Source of the DNA: Cupriavidus sp. 2SB
GTDB lineage: Bacteria > Pseudomonadota > Gammaproteobacteria > Burkholderiales > Burkholderiaceae
Direction: 5' to 3'
Assembly: GCF_005503625.1 (NCBI RefSeq)
Contig: NZ_SCMX01000015.1
Coordinates: forward strand, 41,400 to 105,399
Length of the DNA: 64,000 bases
In this document: positions 52,449 to 62,196 of the stretch, in pieces
How the letters are laid out: the number at the start of each line of letters is the position of its first letter
How positions within the stretch are numbered: the stretch's first letter is position 1
Position numbers and translations under genes: made by a program
The notes under the pieces: generated by a model
Database searches by the model: none
Seen by the model: only the letters and a program-made list of their open reading frames with translations
Told to the model about the DNA's origin: nothing

Positions 52449-54440
52449 TCACCGCGCATCCAGTTGCTTGATCAGGTCGCGGACGTAGAACTCGTTCCCG
52501 GCCTTCGACATGTGGTCCTTGTCGCCCATCATGATCAGGCCATCCTTGAACAGGTTGCACTTGCCGTCCGGGCACAGCCACGGCGTCGGGTCGTAGAACA
52601 TCACGCCGGGGTTTTCGGCCTTGATCCGCTCCATCACCTTGTAGTAGTCCGGATGCGTCAGCAGATCCTTGTCTGTCAGCGCACTGCAGAAGGCGGGGTA
52701 GTTCTTGAACCGCGTCCGGATGCTGAGCGGCGACGGCGCGCACTGCTGCGATTCCTTCCGCAAGGTGTAGTTGTCCATGGCCACGATCACGTGCTTGCCC
52801 ATCCCCTGAAGTTTCTTGATGGTGCGGTTATAGCCCTGCACGAACTCGCCGGCGCGGTCGGCGGTGTCCTCGCGCATGAACCCCTTGTACGCCGCGAGTA
52901 CCACATACTCCACGCTGGGTGTGTGGGCGATGTAGTCGAGCCCGGCCTGCAGCGCGTAGTCGCAGCCTGGGCGCCACTCCGCTCCCAGCGCCGGCGGGCA
53001 CGAGCTGGCGCCGATGATGGCCGGCCGGTCGAGGCGCTTGTCTCCACTGTGGGCGAAGCCCCAGAACATGACCAGCGCGTGGCTGTCGCCGAGCAGGGCG
53101 ACGTTTGGTCGCTCGGATTTCACACAGAACGTAGACGGCTTTTCGGAGACCTCGTCCAGGCACCCCTCGCCAGGCAAGTTGGACTCGCGCACCTCTCGCG
53201 CCGACAGGTCGTTTGGCGAGCCGCGATAGCGGATGGGCAACCCATCGAACCAGAACATGGCCAGGCCAGCGACAGCCGTCGCCAAGGTAGCCACCACGAT
53301 GCCGCGGTGGATTGCCTTGCGGTTCTTGCCGAAGCGCAGCGGGTTCTCGATCAGGTGGTGGGTTGCGGCCGATAGCGCGATCGTCAGCACCACCGCCCAC
53401 AGGCGGCCCTCGTCCGTGGCCGGGCCATCGTTGATGATCCGCAGGAACGTCAGGACGGGCCAGTGCCACAGGTAGGTGACAAAGCTGATCTTGCCGAACC
53501 AGACAAACACCGGATTGCCCAAAAGGAAGCGGTTGGGCAGCGCCCGTGCGCCGGCCACAATCAGGAGCGCCGTGCCCAGAGTGGGCAGCAGGGCATTGAA
53601 CCCGGGGAACTCGCTTTCCGTGGTGATGGTGTCGAAGCCGTACCAGAGCAGCAGGGCGCCGGCCACCGCGCAGATGTTGCCCAGCAGGAGGGCGGGGACG
53701 CCGCGCACCAGCGGGCGGCGCTTGCCGACGGCCAACGTCAGGTAGGCGAGCAGGGCGCCGATGAGCAGTTCCCAGAACCGGGCCTGCGGCAGGTAGAACG
53801 CCGACGTCGGGTCCACTTCCAGATAGTGCAGGCCCACGGCAAACGACGCGGCGCCGGCCGCCAGCGTGACCCACAGCGGTGTCATCCTGAACCGGTACAG
53901 CACCCAGAGCAGGACCGGCCACACTATATAGAACTGTTCCTCGATCCCGAGCGACCATAGGTGCAGGAGGATCTTCGTCTCTGCCGCCCGGTCGAAATAG
54001 CCGGATTCATCCCACAGCACCAAGTTGGAAACGAAGCCGATACCGCCGGTGATGTGTTTGCCCAGTTCCTTGTACTCGTGGTCGAACAGCGTGAACGAGC
54101 CAACCACGATGCAGGCCACCATGACCGTCAGCAGCGACGGCAGGATGCGGCGCGCGCGGCGCCAGTAGAAGTCGGCGAAGCTGAAATTGCCGGTCTCGAG
54201 CCCTTTCAGCAGGATGCTGGTGATCAGGAACCCGGAGATGGTAAAGAACACGTCTACGCCGATGAAGCCGCCCGTGATCCAGTCGGGGAACGCGTGGTAG
54301 CCCACCACGGACAGGACCGCGATTGCCCGCAGCCCATCGATGTCGGCGCGGTATCTCAGGTGGTCGGCGTGCGCAGCGGCTTTTGTTTTTGACGTCGCGT
54401 CGGCTGGCAGGCCGTCGAACGTCTTTGCCGGTTGTGGCAT
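52449..54440 (-). CDS. OafA-type O-acyltransferase with SGNH domain (conversion gene)
   Basis: About 663 residues from 54440 (alternative ATG at 54482). Acyltransferase-3 integral domain: RYRADIDGLRAIAVLSVVGY, GVDVFFTISGFLITSILL, FYWRRARRILPSLL and about ten membrane helices; then a C-terminal SGNH hydrolase-like domain (ALLGDSHALVMFWGF, catalytic DKDHMSKAG). It acetylates surface polysaccharide. Encoded at the prophage edge on the opposite strand to the lysis genes, as typical for serotype conversion that blocks superinfection. Confidence 0.88.
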   Translation of the reverse strand: MPQPAKTFDGLPADATSKTKAAAHADHLRYRADIDGLRAIAVLSVVGYHAFPDWITGGFIGVDVFFTISGFLITSILLKGLETGNFSFADFYWRRARRILPSLLTVMVACIVVGSFTLFDHEYKELGKHITGGIGFVSNLVLWDESGYFDRAAETKILLHLWSLGIEEQFYIVWPVLLWVLYRFRMTPLWVTLAAGAASFAVGLHYLEVDPTSAFYLPQARFWELLIGALLAYLTLAVGKRRPLVRGVPALLLGNICAVAGALLLWYGFDTITTESEFPGFNALLPTLGTALLIVAGARALPNRFLLGNPVFVWFGKISFVTYLWHWPVLTFLRIINDGPATDEGRLWAVVLTIALSAATHHLIENPLRFGKNRKAIHRGIVVATLATAVAGLAMFWFDGLPIRYRGSPNDLSAREVRESNLPGEGCLDEVSEKPSTFCVKSERPNVALLGDSHALVMFWGFAHSGDKRLDRPAIIGASSCPPALGAEWRPGCDYALQAGLDYIAHTPSVEYVVLAAYKGFMREDTADRAGEFVQGYNRTIKKLQGMGKHVIVAMDNYTLRKESQQCAPSPLSIRTRFKNYPAFCSALTDKDLLTHPDYYKVMERIKAENPGVMFYDPTPWLCPDGKCNLFKDGLIMMGDKDHMSKAGNEFYVRDLIKQLDAR

Positions 54441-54490
54441 ATTTGTCGGGAATGTATCGAAAGTACGGCGAGATTGTAGCATTCGACTTT

Positions 54491-54511
54491 AGACGGTATT
54501 GGTGACGGTAT
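54491..54511. repeat. right integrase arm sites
   Basis: AGACGGTAT (54491–54499) and TGACGGTAT (54503–54511), matching the four copies at the left end of the prophage. They lie about 65 bases inside the right core repeat. Confidence 0.68.
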
Positions 54512-54573
54512 TCCGGTCGGTGCGGGGTGATATTCCCGTTGTAAACAACGGGTTAGGCGCGCTGTTTATAAAT

Positions 54574-54581
54574 GAGTGGGA
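54574..54581. repeat. attR core candidate
   Basis: GAGTGGGA, here followed by ATAA. It looks like the natural guaA 3' end (GAG TGG GAA TAA, E-W-E-stop) now displaced by the prophage. Confidence 0.6.
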
Positions 54582-54600
54582 ATAACGACGGATAGGACAG

Positions 54601-54629
54601 AAAAGGCCGACGGTTAAGTCGGCCTTTTT
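54601..54629. terminator. bidirectional terminator, perhaps the original guaA terminator
   Basis: Stem GGCCGAC/GTCGGCC with a 6-base loop and A/T-runs on both sides. It terminates the MFS gene from the right and may once have terminated guaA before the insertion. Confidence 0.8.
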
Positions 54630-54635
54630 CTTTTG

Positions 54636-56138
54636 TCAGGAACGTGTTGCCCGATCCCGTGCCTTCGGAATCGTCATCATGATCGATATTGCCGCGATCA
54701 CGACCATCAGCAGGTTGAAGGAGAGGGCGATGCTGGCGGCTTCCCGCACGGCGATTTCCTTGCCCCCCTGAAATTCCAGCAGGCCGTCGAATATCGGGCC
54801 ACCGGTATCGGTCCGGATCGCCGTAAAGATGGCTGCCGAGATGGCTACGCCAAATGCGCCGCCGAGTGACGATGCCATCTTGTAGATCCCCGCACCGGCG
54901 CCGGCCTGGTTCTCGGGGAGGGCCGACAGGGCCGCGTCGGTCGAAGGCGTTGCGTAGAACGCCAGTCCGATGCCTTGCAGCGCGAAGCCCACGAACACCA
55001 GTATCTTGTAGGTTTCCAGCGAGAATTGCGTCTGCGCCAGCAGCAGCACGGAAAGCCCTGTGATCATGCAGCCCCACAGCATGGGCAAGCGCGAGCCGAA
55101 GCGCCGCAACAGTATTTCACCCACGCGGATAAACCCGATGATCGTGACGGCAAAGCCGATGGTCAGCATCCCCGCCTGCTGCACGGACAGCTTGCCGCCT
55201 AACTGCATCGTTTGCATCGTGACGATCAGCGTACCGGCCACGCCGTTCAGCATGAAGTTGGAAATTGTCGCGCCGGTGTAGGTGCTATTGCGGAACAGGC
55301 TGAAATCGATGAACGGATCCTGTGTGCGCAATTCATGCCACAGGAAGATCGCGCCGAACAGCAGCGCGCTGGCGCCGAGCAACAAGGTAGCGACGCTGTC
55401 CCAGCCAAGGCGGCTGCCCTGTGTCACAACTACCTGCAGCCCGATCATCGCGAGCATGAAAGTGAAGATGCCGAAGCGGTCGATGCGCACCGCACGTCCG
55501 GTGTTGGCCCGGCTTTCGGGTGTGCCGCGGATCAGCAGCAATCCGGCCAGCGCCACGAAGATCGACACGAGAAAGATCGAGCGCCAGCCGAAATTGCCGG
55601 CGACGAACCCGCCGAACAGCGCGCAGAGACCCGAGCCGCCCCATGATCCGATCGACCACAGGCTGATGGCACGCTGCCGCGCCGCGCCGTGCCAATAGGT
55701 CTTCACCAGCGCCAGACTGGACGGCATGATGCACGCTGCCGATAAACCCTGTAGCGCACGGCCGAGGATCAGCGCCGGCGCGGCGAATGTGCCTGACGGC
55801 GCGAGCGCTACCAGCAGGCACCCACAGATGCTTAGGACAAAGCCGAAGCGGAGAATCCGCATCCGACCGATACGGTCGGCCAGGCCGCCCGTGAAGACGA
55901 TGAAGATGCCGGAGAACAAGGCTGTGATAGCGACGGCGATGTTCATCGTCGTGGCAGGTAATCCCAGCGTCTTTTCCATATCGGGCGCCACATTGAACAC
56001 GGTCTGCGCGAACAGCCAGAATGTGAGAACGCCCAGCACAATGCCGAACAACAGGCGGTCATTGCCCTGGAAACCGGGATCGGAGGCCGCGTCGACAGGC
56101 TGGATGACGGCGGTTGGGATGGCTTGCGAATTTGACAC
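54636..56138 (-). CDS. DHA2-type MFS exporter
   Basis: 500 residues, about 14 hydrophobic helices, GTG start with GGGGA upstream. MFS motif A is GGLADRIGRMRILRFG, and motif C-like glycines occur in LGRALQGLSAACIMPSSLAL. The 14-helix drug:H+ antiporter-2 family exports drugs or metabolites; substrate unknown. The 292-base gap upstream (56139–56430) shows no gene. Confidence 0.88.
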   Translation of the reverse strand: MSNSQAIPTAVIQPVDAASDPGFQGNDRLLFGIVLGVLTFWLFAQTVFNVAPDMEKTLGLPATTMNIAVAITALFSGIFIVFTGGLADRIGRMRILRFGFVLSICGCLLVALAPSGTFAAPALILGRALQGLSAACIMPSSLALVKTYWHGAARQRAISLWSIGSWGGSGLCALFGGFVAGNFGWRSIFLVSIFVALAGLLLIRGTPESRANTGRAVRIDRFGIFTFMLAMIGLQVVVTQGSRLGWDSVATLLLGASALLFGAIFLWHELRTQDPFIDFSLFRNSTYTGATISNFMLNGVAGTLIVTMQTMQLGGKLSVQQAGMLTIGFAVTIIGFIRVGEILLRRFGSRLPMLWGCMITGLSVLLLAQTQFSLETYKILVFVGFALQGIGLAFYATPSTDAALSALPENQAGAGAGIYKMASSLGGAFGVAISAAIFTAIRTDTGGPIFDGLLEFQGGKEIAVREAASIALSFNLLMVVIAAISIMMTIPKARDRATRS

Positions 56139-56430
56139 GTTGCTTCCCCTTTTCAGTTGCGCTTTTGTGCGCGATCGACAGCATTCCTGCTGGCGATCAA
56201 CGTATCAGGGGGAGAAGAGGCGAGTCTTGCGCCAGCACAGTTTCCCGTCGCCAGCGGCATCGGGCTGCCAATGGGATTGACGCAGGCCAATCCGGCCTGG
56301 GGGCCAATGCGCGGCACCGCACAGCCGGGCGTGGCATTCCGTCCCATGCTGCGCAGGCGGACCGCACCATATGGGGCCGGCGCTACCGATCGAGAGCGAT
56401 CACCCCGGGGTCAGGCGTGGAGGAGGGGAC

Positions 56431-57408
56431 ATGCTGAACAATATTCAGATTCTGCGGGCGCTGGCCGCGCTGGCCGTGGTGATGTTCCATGTGATCGGCA
56501 TTTCCAAGGTGTACGGCTTGTCCACTTCGCTGGTGCGGATCGAGGGGTGGGGTGACTGCGGCGTCGATGTCTTCTTTGTGATTTCCGGCTTCGTCATGGT
56601 CTACACGCAGGATCGCAAGCACCGTACCGCATCCGAGTTTTTCAAGGAGCGGCTGCTGCGGATCGTACCGATCTACTGGCTGCTTACCTTCGCCATGATC
56701 GCGCTGCTTTTTGTGGTGCCCGCCGCGTTTCGCGATGATGACCGCGGTCTGCTGCACATCGTGTCATCGCTTCTGTTCGTCGCGGGCGTCGCACTGGATC
56801 GCATGCCCGTGCTGTATGTCGGATGGTCGCTCGAGTACGAGTTGCTGTTCTATACGCTGTTCGCGGTAGGGCTCATCTTCACCCGCAGGCGTTATGCGTT
56901 CCTGTTTCCGATCCTGGCGCTGATCGTGGCGGTGCTGCTTGGGTGGAGCCGGCCGATAGCGCTCGAATTCGCGTGCGGCATGATGGTGGCAAAGGCTTAC
57001 CAGTCAGGCAAATTTCGCATCGGACTGCCGCTCGCGGTGGTGGGTGCGGCGTTGCTCTGCGTGACGATGGTCTGGCGGCCCGATATCGACCGCTTGCTGT
57101 TGTCGGGTGTCCCCGCTGTGTTGCTGGTCTATGGCGCGCTCCATATGCGGCAATTGGCCTCGAAATGGCTGGTCTACCTCGGGGGCGCGTCGTACAGCAT
57201 CTATCTGGTCCAGGTCTTCACGATCCCGGCGTTCTACAAGTTTTCTTCGCGCTACCTGGACGCCGTGCCAGTGGATCTGCTGGCAGCGGCGGCCTTTGTC
57301 TCGACAGCGGTGTTCGGCTGTTTGGTCTACCGGTATGTGGAACTGCCGATGACCGCGCGGCTCAAGAAAATGGCGGCCGGCGACGGCGTGCTCGCGGTCA
57401 AGACCTGA
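56431..57408 (+). CDS. acyltransferase 3 family membrane protein
   Basis: 325 residues; AGGAGGGG before the ATG. Integral acyltransferase: LNNIQILRALAALAVVMFHV, GVDVFFVISGFVMVYTQDRK, FFKERLLRIVPIYWLLTF, then about eight further helices. No SGNH domain, unlike the prophage homologue. It acetylates an exported polysaccharide or lipid headgroup. Host-encoded, about 1.9 kb beyond the prophage. Confidence 0.88.
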   Translation: MLNNIQILRALAALAVVMFHVIGISKVYGLSTSLVRIEGWGDCGVDVFFVISGFVMVYTQDRKHRTASEFFKERLLRIVPIYWLLTFAMIALLFVVPAAFRDDDRGLLHIVSSLLFVAGVALDRMPVLYVGWSLEYELLFYTLFAVGLIFTRRRYAFLFPILALIVAVLLGWSRPIALEFACGMMVAKAYQSGKFRIGLPLAVVGAALLCVTMVWRPDIDRLLLSGVPAVLLVYGALHMRQLASKWLVYLGGASYSIYLVQVFTIPAFYKFSSRYLDAVPVDLLAAAAFVSTAVFGCLVYRYVELPMTARLKKMAAGDGVLAVKT

Positions 57409-57429
57409 GTCCGGCGGTCGACGGCAGGC

Positions 57430-58230
57430 TCAATCCCACTTCGGCGCAAAGTCTGGGCTGACGAGCCTTTCGCCACGGTCCAGTGCGGCAATCTCCGCCA
57501 TTTCCGCATCGGTCAGTGTCAGTTGCGCAGCCGTCAGATTGCTGGCGAGGTTGGCGCGCTTGGTAGACGATGGAATCACGGCGATGCCTCGCTGCAACAG
57601 CCAGGCGAGAGTTACCTGCGCGGCGGAAACTCCATGCGCGCGGCCGATACGCTGAAGCGTGGCGTCCTCCAGCACTTTGCCGTATGCCAGCGGCATATAG
57701 GCGGTGACATGCAGCCCGTGTTCGCGCATGAAATCGGTCACCTTGCGGTTCTGCATGAACGGATGCATCTCGATCTGGTTCGTGGCGATGGCCGCGGCAC
57801 CCACGACGTCGATGGCCTGTTTCAGGTGCCCGATCGTAAAGTTCGAGACGCCGATCTGGCGCGTCAGGCCATCAGCCTGCGCCTTGGCCAGGGCTTCCAT
57901 GGATTCCGCCAGCGGCACGCCGTCGTCCGGTGCTGGCCAGTGGATCAGCGTCAGGTCCAGACGATCGAGGCCGAGCTTTTCGCGGCTGGTCTCCAGGCTG
58001 GCGTGCAAGGCGTCGCGACCCAGGTTCGCCATCCAGATCTTGGTGGTCACGAACAACTCGCCGCGCGGTACGCCGCCCGTGGCAATGGCCTGTCCGACAT
58101 CGGCTTCATTGCCGTAGATCTGCGCGGTGTCGATATGGCGATACCCGAGCTCCAGGCCGGTAGTCACCGAGTCGATGGCCTGCTGTTGCTTGAGGCGGAA
58201 CGTGCCGAGGCCGAGTTGAGGCATTTGCAT
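57430..58230 (-). CDS. dkgB: aldo/keto reductase (DkgB-like)
   Basis: 266 residues. MQMPQLGLGTFRLKQQQA and the AKR tetrad: GYRHIDTAQIYGNE (Asp, Tyr), TTKIWMANLG (Lys), DLTLIHWPAP (His). Also the NADP-binding end IPSSTKRANLASNLTA. Reduces small aldehydes or 2,5-diketogluconate. The ATG at 58230 follows AAGGAG. Divergent from a LysR gene, as with yafC–dkgB in enterobacteria. Confidence 0.9.
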   Translation of the reverse strand: MQMPQLGLGTFRLKQQQAIDSVTTGLELGYRHIDTAQIYGNEADVGQAIATGGVPRGELFVTTKIWMANLGRDALHASLETSREKLGLDRLDLTLIHWPAPDDGVPLAESMEALAKAQADGLTRQIGVSNFTIGHLKQAIDVVGAAAIATNQIEMHPFMQNRKVTDFMREHGLHVTAYMPLAYGKVLEDATLQRIGRAHGVSAAQVTLAWLLQRGIAVIPSSTKRANLASNLTAAQLTLTDAEMAEIAALDRGERLVSPDFAPKWD

Positions 58231-58277
58231 GGGTGGCTCCTTGTGCAACGCAGAAACCCCGTGATCGACAGAACATA

Positions 58278-58294
58278 GTTGACTAGAATTCAAC
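58278..58294. promoter_or_regulatory. LysR-type operator candidate
   Basis: The inverted repeat GTTGA-N7-TCAAC lies in the 65-base space between the divergent reductase and LysR genes, ending just before the LysR start. Its T-N11-A core fits LysR-family binding. Confidence 0.55.
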
Positions 58295-58295
58295 A

Positions 58296-59189
58296 ATGAC
58301 TCTGACACTAGAAGAACTGCTGGCCTTTGTCACCGTGGTGGACAGTGGCTCGATCACCGCCGCCGCCGAACAACTGGGACAGACCGTTTCCGGCATCAGC
58401 CGTGCGTTATCCAGGCTGGAAGAAAAGCTCGACACCACTTTGCTGCGCCGAACCACGCGGCGGCTTGAGCTGACCGAGGAGGGCGCGGTGATGCTGGCCC
58501 ACGCGCGGCAGATCCTCGGGGCGGCGGATCAGGCCGAAGAACAGATGCGGCTGCGCCGGCAGAAACCGGCGGGGCGGCTGCGCGTCAATGCGGCGTCGCC
58601 GTTCATGTTCCACGTGATCGTGCCGTTGGTTGGGGCGTTTCGTGCGGCGTATCCCGAGATTTCGCTCGAACTGAACACCAACGATCAGATCATCGATTTG
58701 CTGGAGCATCGCACCGATGTCGCCATCCGCATCGGCCCGCTGCGCGATTCCACACTGCACGCCCGGCCGTTGGGCACGAGCCAGATCCGCGTCGTGGCAA
58801 GTCCGGGCTATCTGAAGGCGCACGGCCGGCCAAAGAGCGTAGCTGACTTGAGCCAGCACACGCTGATCGGCTTTACGCAACCCGAAACCCTGAACCGGTG
58901 GCCACTCCGGGATGCATCGGGCAGCGACATTCAGATCCAGCCCGCGCTGACGGCTTCCAGTGGCGAGACGCTCCGCCAGTTGGCGTTGGCCGGGGAGGGC
59001 ATCGTGTGCCTGGCCGATTACATGACCGATGCCGACCGCCGGGCGGGCAGTCTGGCGCAGGTGTTGCCGCAAGACACCATCGAGGTGCGCCAGCCTATCC
59101 ATGCCGTTTACTATCTCAACACGCAGCTATCCACTCGGATTGCTGTATTTCTCGATTTCCTGACCGATCGGCTGCGGGCCATGCCATAG
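58296..59189 (+). CDS. LysR family regulator (YafC-like)
   Basis: 297 residues. N-terminal winged HTH (LLAFVTVVDSGSITAAAEQL, TVSGISRALSRLEEKLDTTL, RRTTRRLELTEEGAVMLAHA) and a periplasmic-binding-like effector domain. Likely regulates the divergent aldo/keto reductase and itself. Confidence 0.92.
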   Translation: MTLTLEELLAFVTVVDSGSITAAAEQLGQTVSGISRALSRLEEKLDTTLLRRTTRRLELTEEGAVMLAHARQILGAADQAEEQMRLRRQKPAGRLRVNAASPFMFHVIVPLVGAFRAAYPEISLELNTNDQIIDLLEHRTDVAIRIGPLRDSTLHARPLGTSQIRVVASPGYLKAHGRPKSVADLSQHTLIGFTQPETLNRWPLRDASGSDIQIQPALTASSGETLRQLALAGEGIVCLADYMTDADRRAGSLAQVLPQDTIEVRQPIHAVYYLNTQLSTRIAVFLDFLTDRLRAMP

Positions 59190-59195
59190 GATGCC

Positions 59196-59225
59196 TTAGC
59201 AGAAACCCTAAGTTCTTGATACAAT
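59196..59225 (+). promoter_or_regulatory. promoter candidate of the queE operon
   Basis: TTAGCA (59196–59201), 18 bases, TACAAT (59220–59225), with the queE start 90 bases downstream. The leader has alternative stems GGTTGC/GCAACC (59230–59235 with 59269–59274) and TGCTCA/TGAGCA. Confidence 0.4.
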
Positions 59226-59314
59226 CGTCGGTTGCTCACGCTGCGGCTTTTGCCTATTTTTTGAGCAGGCAACCACTCGATTACAAGCCCTACACAAGTC
59301 CCATACCCACACGC

Positions 59315-59947
59315 ATGACCTACGCCGTCAAGGAAATCTTCTACACGCTGCAAGGCGAAGGCGCTAACGCCGGCCGCGCCGCGGTGTTCTGCCGTTTCTC
59401 GGGTTGTAACCTGTGGACCGGTCGTGAGGAAGATCGCGCGAAGGCCGTGTGCCAGTTCTGCGATACCGATTTCGTCGGCACCGATGGTACGCGCGGCGGC
59501 AAGTACAAGACTGCAGAGGAACTGGCCGCGGTGGTGGCTTCTGAATGGCAGGGCCGGGGCGGTCAGCCGCTGGTGGTCTGCACGGGCGGCGAACCGCTGC
59601 TGCAGCTCGATGCGCCGCTGATCGACGCCCTGCACGCGCAGGGTTTCGAAATCGCCATCGAGACCAATGGCACGCTGCCAGTGCCGGACGGTATCGACTG
59701 GGTTTGCGTGAGTCCGAAGATGGGTTCGGAGCTTGTCGTCAAGAAGGGCGACGAGCTGAAGGTGGTGATGCCGCAGGACGGCCAGGACTTCGCGGCATAC
59801 GAACAACTGGATTTCCGCTATTTCCTGGTGCAGGCCATGGATGGTCCGCTGGCACGGCAGAATACAGCCGCAGCGGTGGATTTCTGCCAGCGCCATCCGC
59901 GCTGGCGCCTGTCGTTGCAGACCCACAAGCTGCTGGGCATTCGCTGA
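59315..59947 (+). CDS. queE: 7-carboxy-7-deazaguanine synthase
   Basis: 210 residues, radical SAM enzyme converting 6-carboxytetrahydropterin to 7-carboxy-7-deazaguanine for queuosine. EIFYTLQGEGANAGRAAVFC, then the cluster C31-x14-C46-x2-C49 (GCNLW…AVCQFC), the longer spacing described for Burkholderia QueE, and CTGGEPLLQLD. The ATG at 59315 is the first in frame after the LysR gene. Confidence 0.95.
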   Translation: MTYAVKEIFYTLQGEGANAGRAAVFCRFSGCNLWTGREEDRAKAVCQFCDTDFVGTDGTRGGKYKTAEELAAVVASEWQGRGGQPLVVCTGGEPLLQLDAPLIDALHAQGFEIAIETNGTLPVPDGIDWVCVSPKMGSELVVKKGDELKVVMPQDGQDFAAYEQLDFRYFLVQAMDGPLARQNTAAAVDFCQRHPRWRLSLQTHKLLGIR

Positions 59948-59950
59948 CAC

Positions 59951-60427
59951 ATGAGCAAACAAGTTTCGATTACACGCCGGCTCGAATTCGACTCCGGCCA
60001 CCGCATCCCGAGCCACGGCGGCCAGTGCCGCAACATCCACGGCCATCGCTACCGGCTGGATCTGACGCTTTCCGGCGAGGTCTTGCATCAGGAGGGCGCG
60101 CCCGATGACGGCATGATCCTGGACTTCGGCGATATCAAGACGCTCGCCAACGAGCATCTGGTGTCGAAGTGGGACCACGCGTTCCTGATCTATCGGGGAG
60201 ACACGGCACTGCTGAATTTCCTGCAGACCATGGATAACCACAAGACCGTGGTCATCGACAGCATTCCGACCGTCGAGAATTTGGCGCAGGAAGCATTCGA
60301 CATCCTCGCCCCGGTCTTCCGCAACTGCTTCAACCACCATCTGCAACTGACCAAGCTTGTGCTGTTCGAAACGCCGAACTGCTGGGCCGAAGTCAGCGCC
60401 CCGTTCTCGCTGCCTGCGCAGGACTGA
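59951..60427 (+). CDS. queD: 6-carboxytetrahydropterin synthase
   Basis: 158 residues, T-fold. Converts 7,8-dihydroneopterin triphosphate to 6-carboxytetrahydropterin. Zn ligands lie in FDSGHRI and NIHGHRYRL; the active-site Cys is in GGQCRNIHG; late SIPTVENLAQEAFDIL and ETPNCWAEV. Three bases after queE, so the two are an operon. Confidence 0.95.
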   Translation: MSKQVSITRRLEFDSGHRIPSHGGQCRNIHGHRYRLDLTLSGEVLHQEGAPDDGMILDFGDIKTLANEHLVSKWDHAFLIYRGDTALLNFLQTMDNHKTVVIDSIPTVENLAQEAFDILAPVFRNCFNHHLQLTKLVLFETPNCWAEVSAPFSLPAQD

Positions 60428-61003
<576 letters not shown>

Positions 61004-61052
61004 GCGAAAATCGGCGCTTCCGCTGTTCCGACCCTACCGTCAACGCTGAAGC

Positions 61053-61988
61053 ATGAGCCAACCCTCCCAAGTCCAGCCCGTAGCAGTCCGTCTTGTTGCG
61101 CCCTCCGGCTATCCGCATGATGCGGCGATTGCCGAACGCGGCTGCGCATGGCTCAAGCTGCACGGCTATCAGGTCAACAACCCCGAGGTCCTGTCGCGCC
61201 GCTACCTGCGGTTTGGTGGCACCGATGAGGAGCGGCTGGCGGACCTCCACGCCATCGGCACGGGCGACGCAGGCGAGCTGACGCTGGCCGTGCGCGGTGG
61301 CTACGGGCTGGCAAGGATACTCGGTAGCATCGATTTCGCACGTATCGCCGAACAGGCCCGGGCGACCGGCACGCCGATCATCGGACACAGCGATTTCACG
61401 GCTTTCCAGTTGGCCTATCTGGCCGCGACGGGCGGTGTAACGTTTGCAGGTCCGATGCTGCTGGCTGATTTTGGTGCCGAACCCGCCGATGCCTTCATGT
61501 GGCAGCACTTCGAAGGCATCCTGCGCAATCCGGCTTACCGGATCGACATCGACGCGCCGCAGAAAGGTGCCGCAACGACCGTAGAGGGCACCCTCTGGGG
61601 CGGCAATCTCGCCATGCTGTGCAGCTTGCTTGGCACGTCTTATCTGCCTGAAGTCGACGGCGGCATCCTCTTCCTCGAAGACATCAACGAACCGCCATAC
61701 CGCGTGGAGCGGATGCTGCTGCAACTGCTGCAGGCTGGCGTGCTGGCGCGGCAGCAGGCCATCGTGCTCGGCGATTTCTCGAACTACCGCACCACGGATT
61801 ACGACAACGGCTATGACATGGATACCGTGTTCGACTACATCCGTGCCCAGTTGCGCATTCCGGTGCTGACTGGCCTGCCATTCGGCCACTGCCCGCGCAA
61901 GCTGACGCTGCCGGTGGGCGCGCAGGCGCGCGTGAAGTTGGGGGTGGATGGATTCTCGCTGGCGCTGTCGGCGTATCCGACGCTGTAG
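61053..61988 (+). CDS. ldcA: muramoyltetrapeptide (LD-) carboxypeptidase
   Basis: 311 residues, peptidase family S66. Removes the terminal D-Ala from murein tetrapeptide in peptidoglycan recycling. [10 protein letters not shown] at the N-terminus, GGYGLARIL, nucleophile Ser in [46 protein letters not shown] and the His near [13 protein letters not shown]. Confidence 0.93.
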   Translation: MSQPSQVQPVAVRLVAPSGYPHDAAIAERGCAWLKLHGYQVNNPEVLSRRYLRFGGTDEERLADLHAIGTGDAGELTLAVRGGYGLARILGSIDFARIAEQARATGTPIIGHSDFTAFQLAYLAATGGVTFAGPMLLADFGAEPADAFMWQHFEGILRNPAYRIDIDAPQKGAATTVEGTLWGGNLAMLCSLLGTSYLPEVDGGILFLEDINEPPYRVERMLLQLLQAGVLARQQAIVLGDFSNYRTTDYDNGYDMDTVFDYIRAQLRIPVLTGLPFGHCPRKLTLPVGAQARVKLGVDGFSLALSAYPTL

Positions 61989-62196
61989 TAACGCAGGCGG
62001 CACTGGCGGACCTGACTTACGGGATGCGTCCGCAAGTGCTAAAATGCCCGGTTATTTCCTCATTCCGCCGCGCCATCCGGTAGCCCCCTGCGCCCATATC
62101 AGGTGCAAGCCGGGTACATATCCGGTCCCACGCTGGCTTTCCAGGCTTCTCAGGGTACCCACGCGGCACACCCGCTTTCCAGACAAGGTTTCAGAC

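Larger units (their letters stand above)
10756..54581. mobile_element. complete-looking BPP-1/T7-type prophage in guaA
   Basis: Bounded by the direct repeat GAGTGGGA (10756–10763 and 54574–54581) and, just inside it, by TGACGGTAT arm sites. Contains integrase, repressor pair, replication genes, small and large terminase, portal, capsid, T7-like stubby-tail and ejection proteins, tailspike, full lysis cassette and one cargo acyltransferase. No broken structural gene was seen, so it may be inducible. Host genes resume immediately on both sides. The right edge is inferred from the short repeat and from the return to housekeeping genes. Confidence 0.85.
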
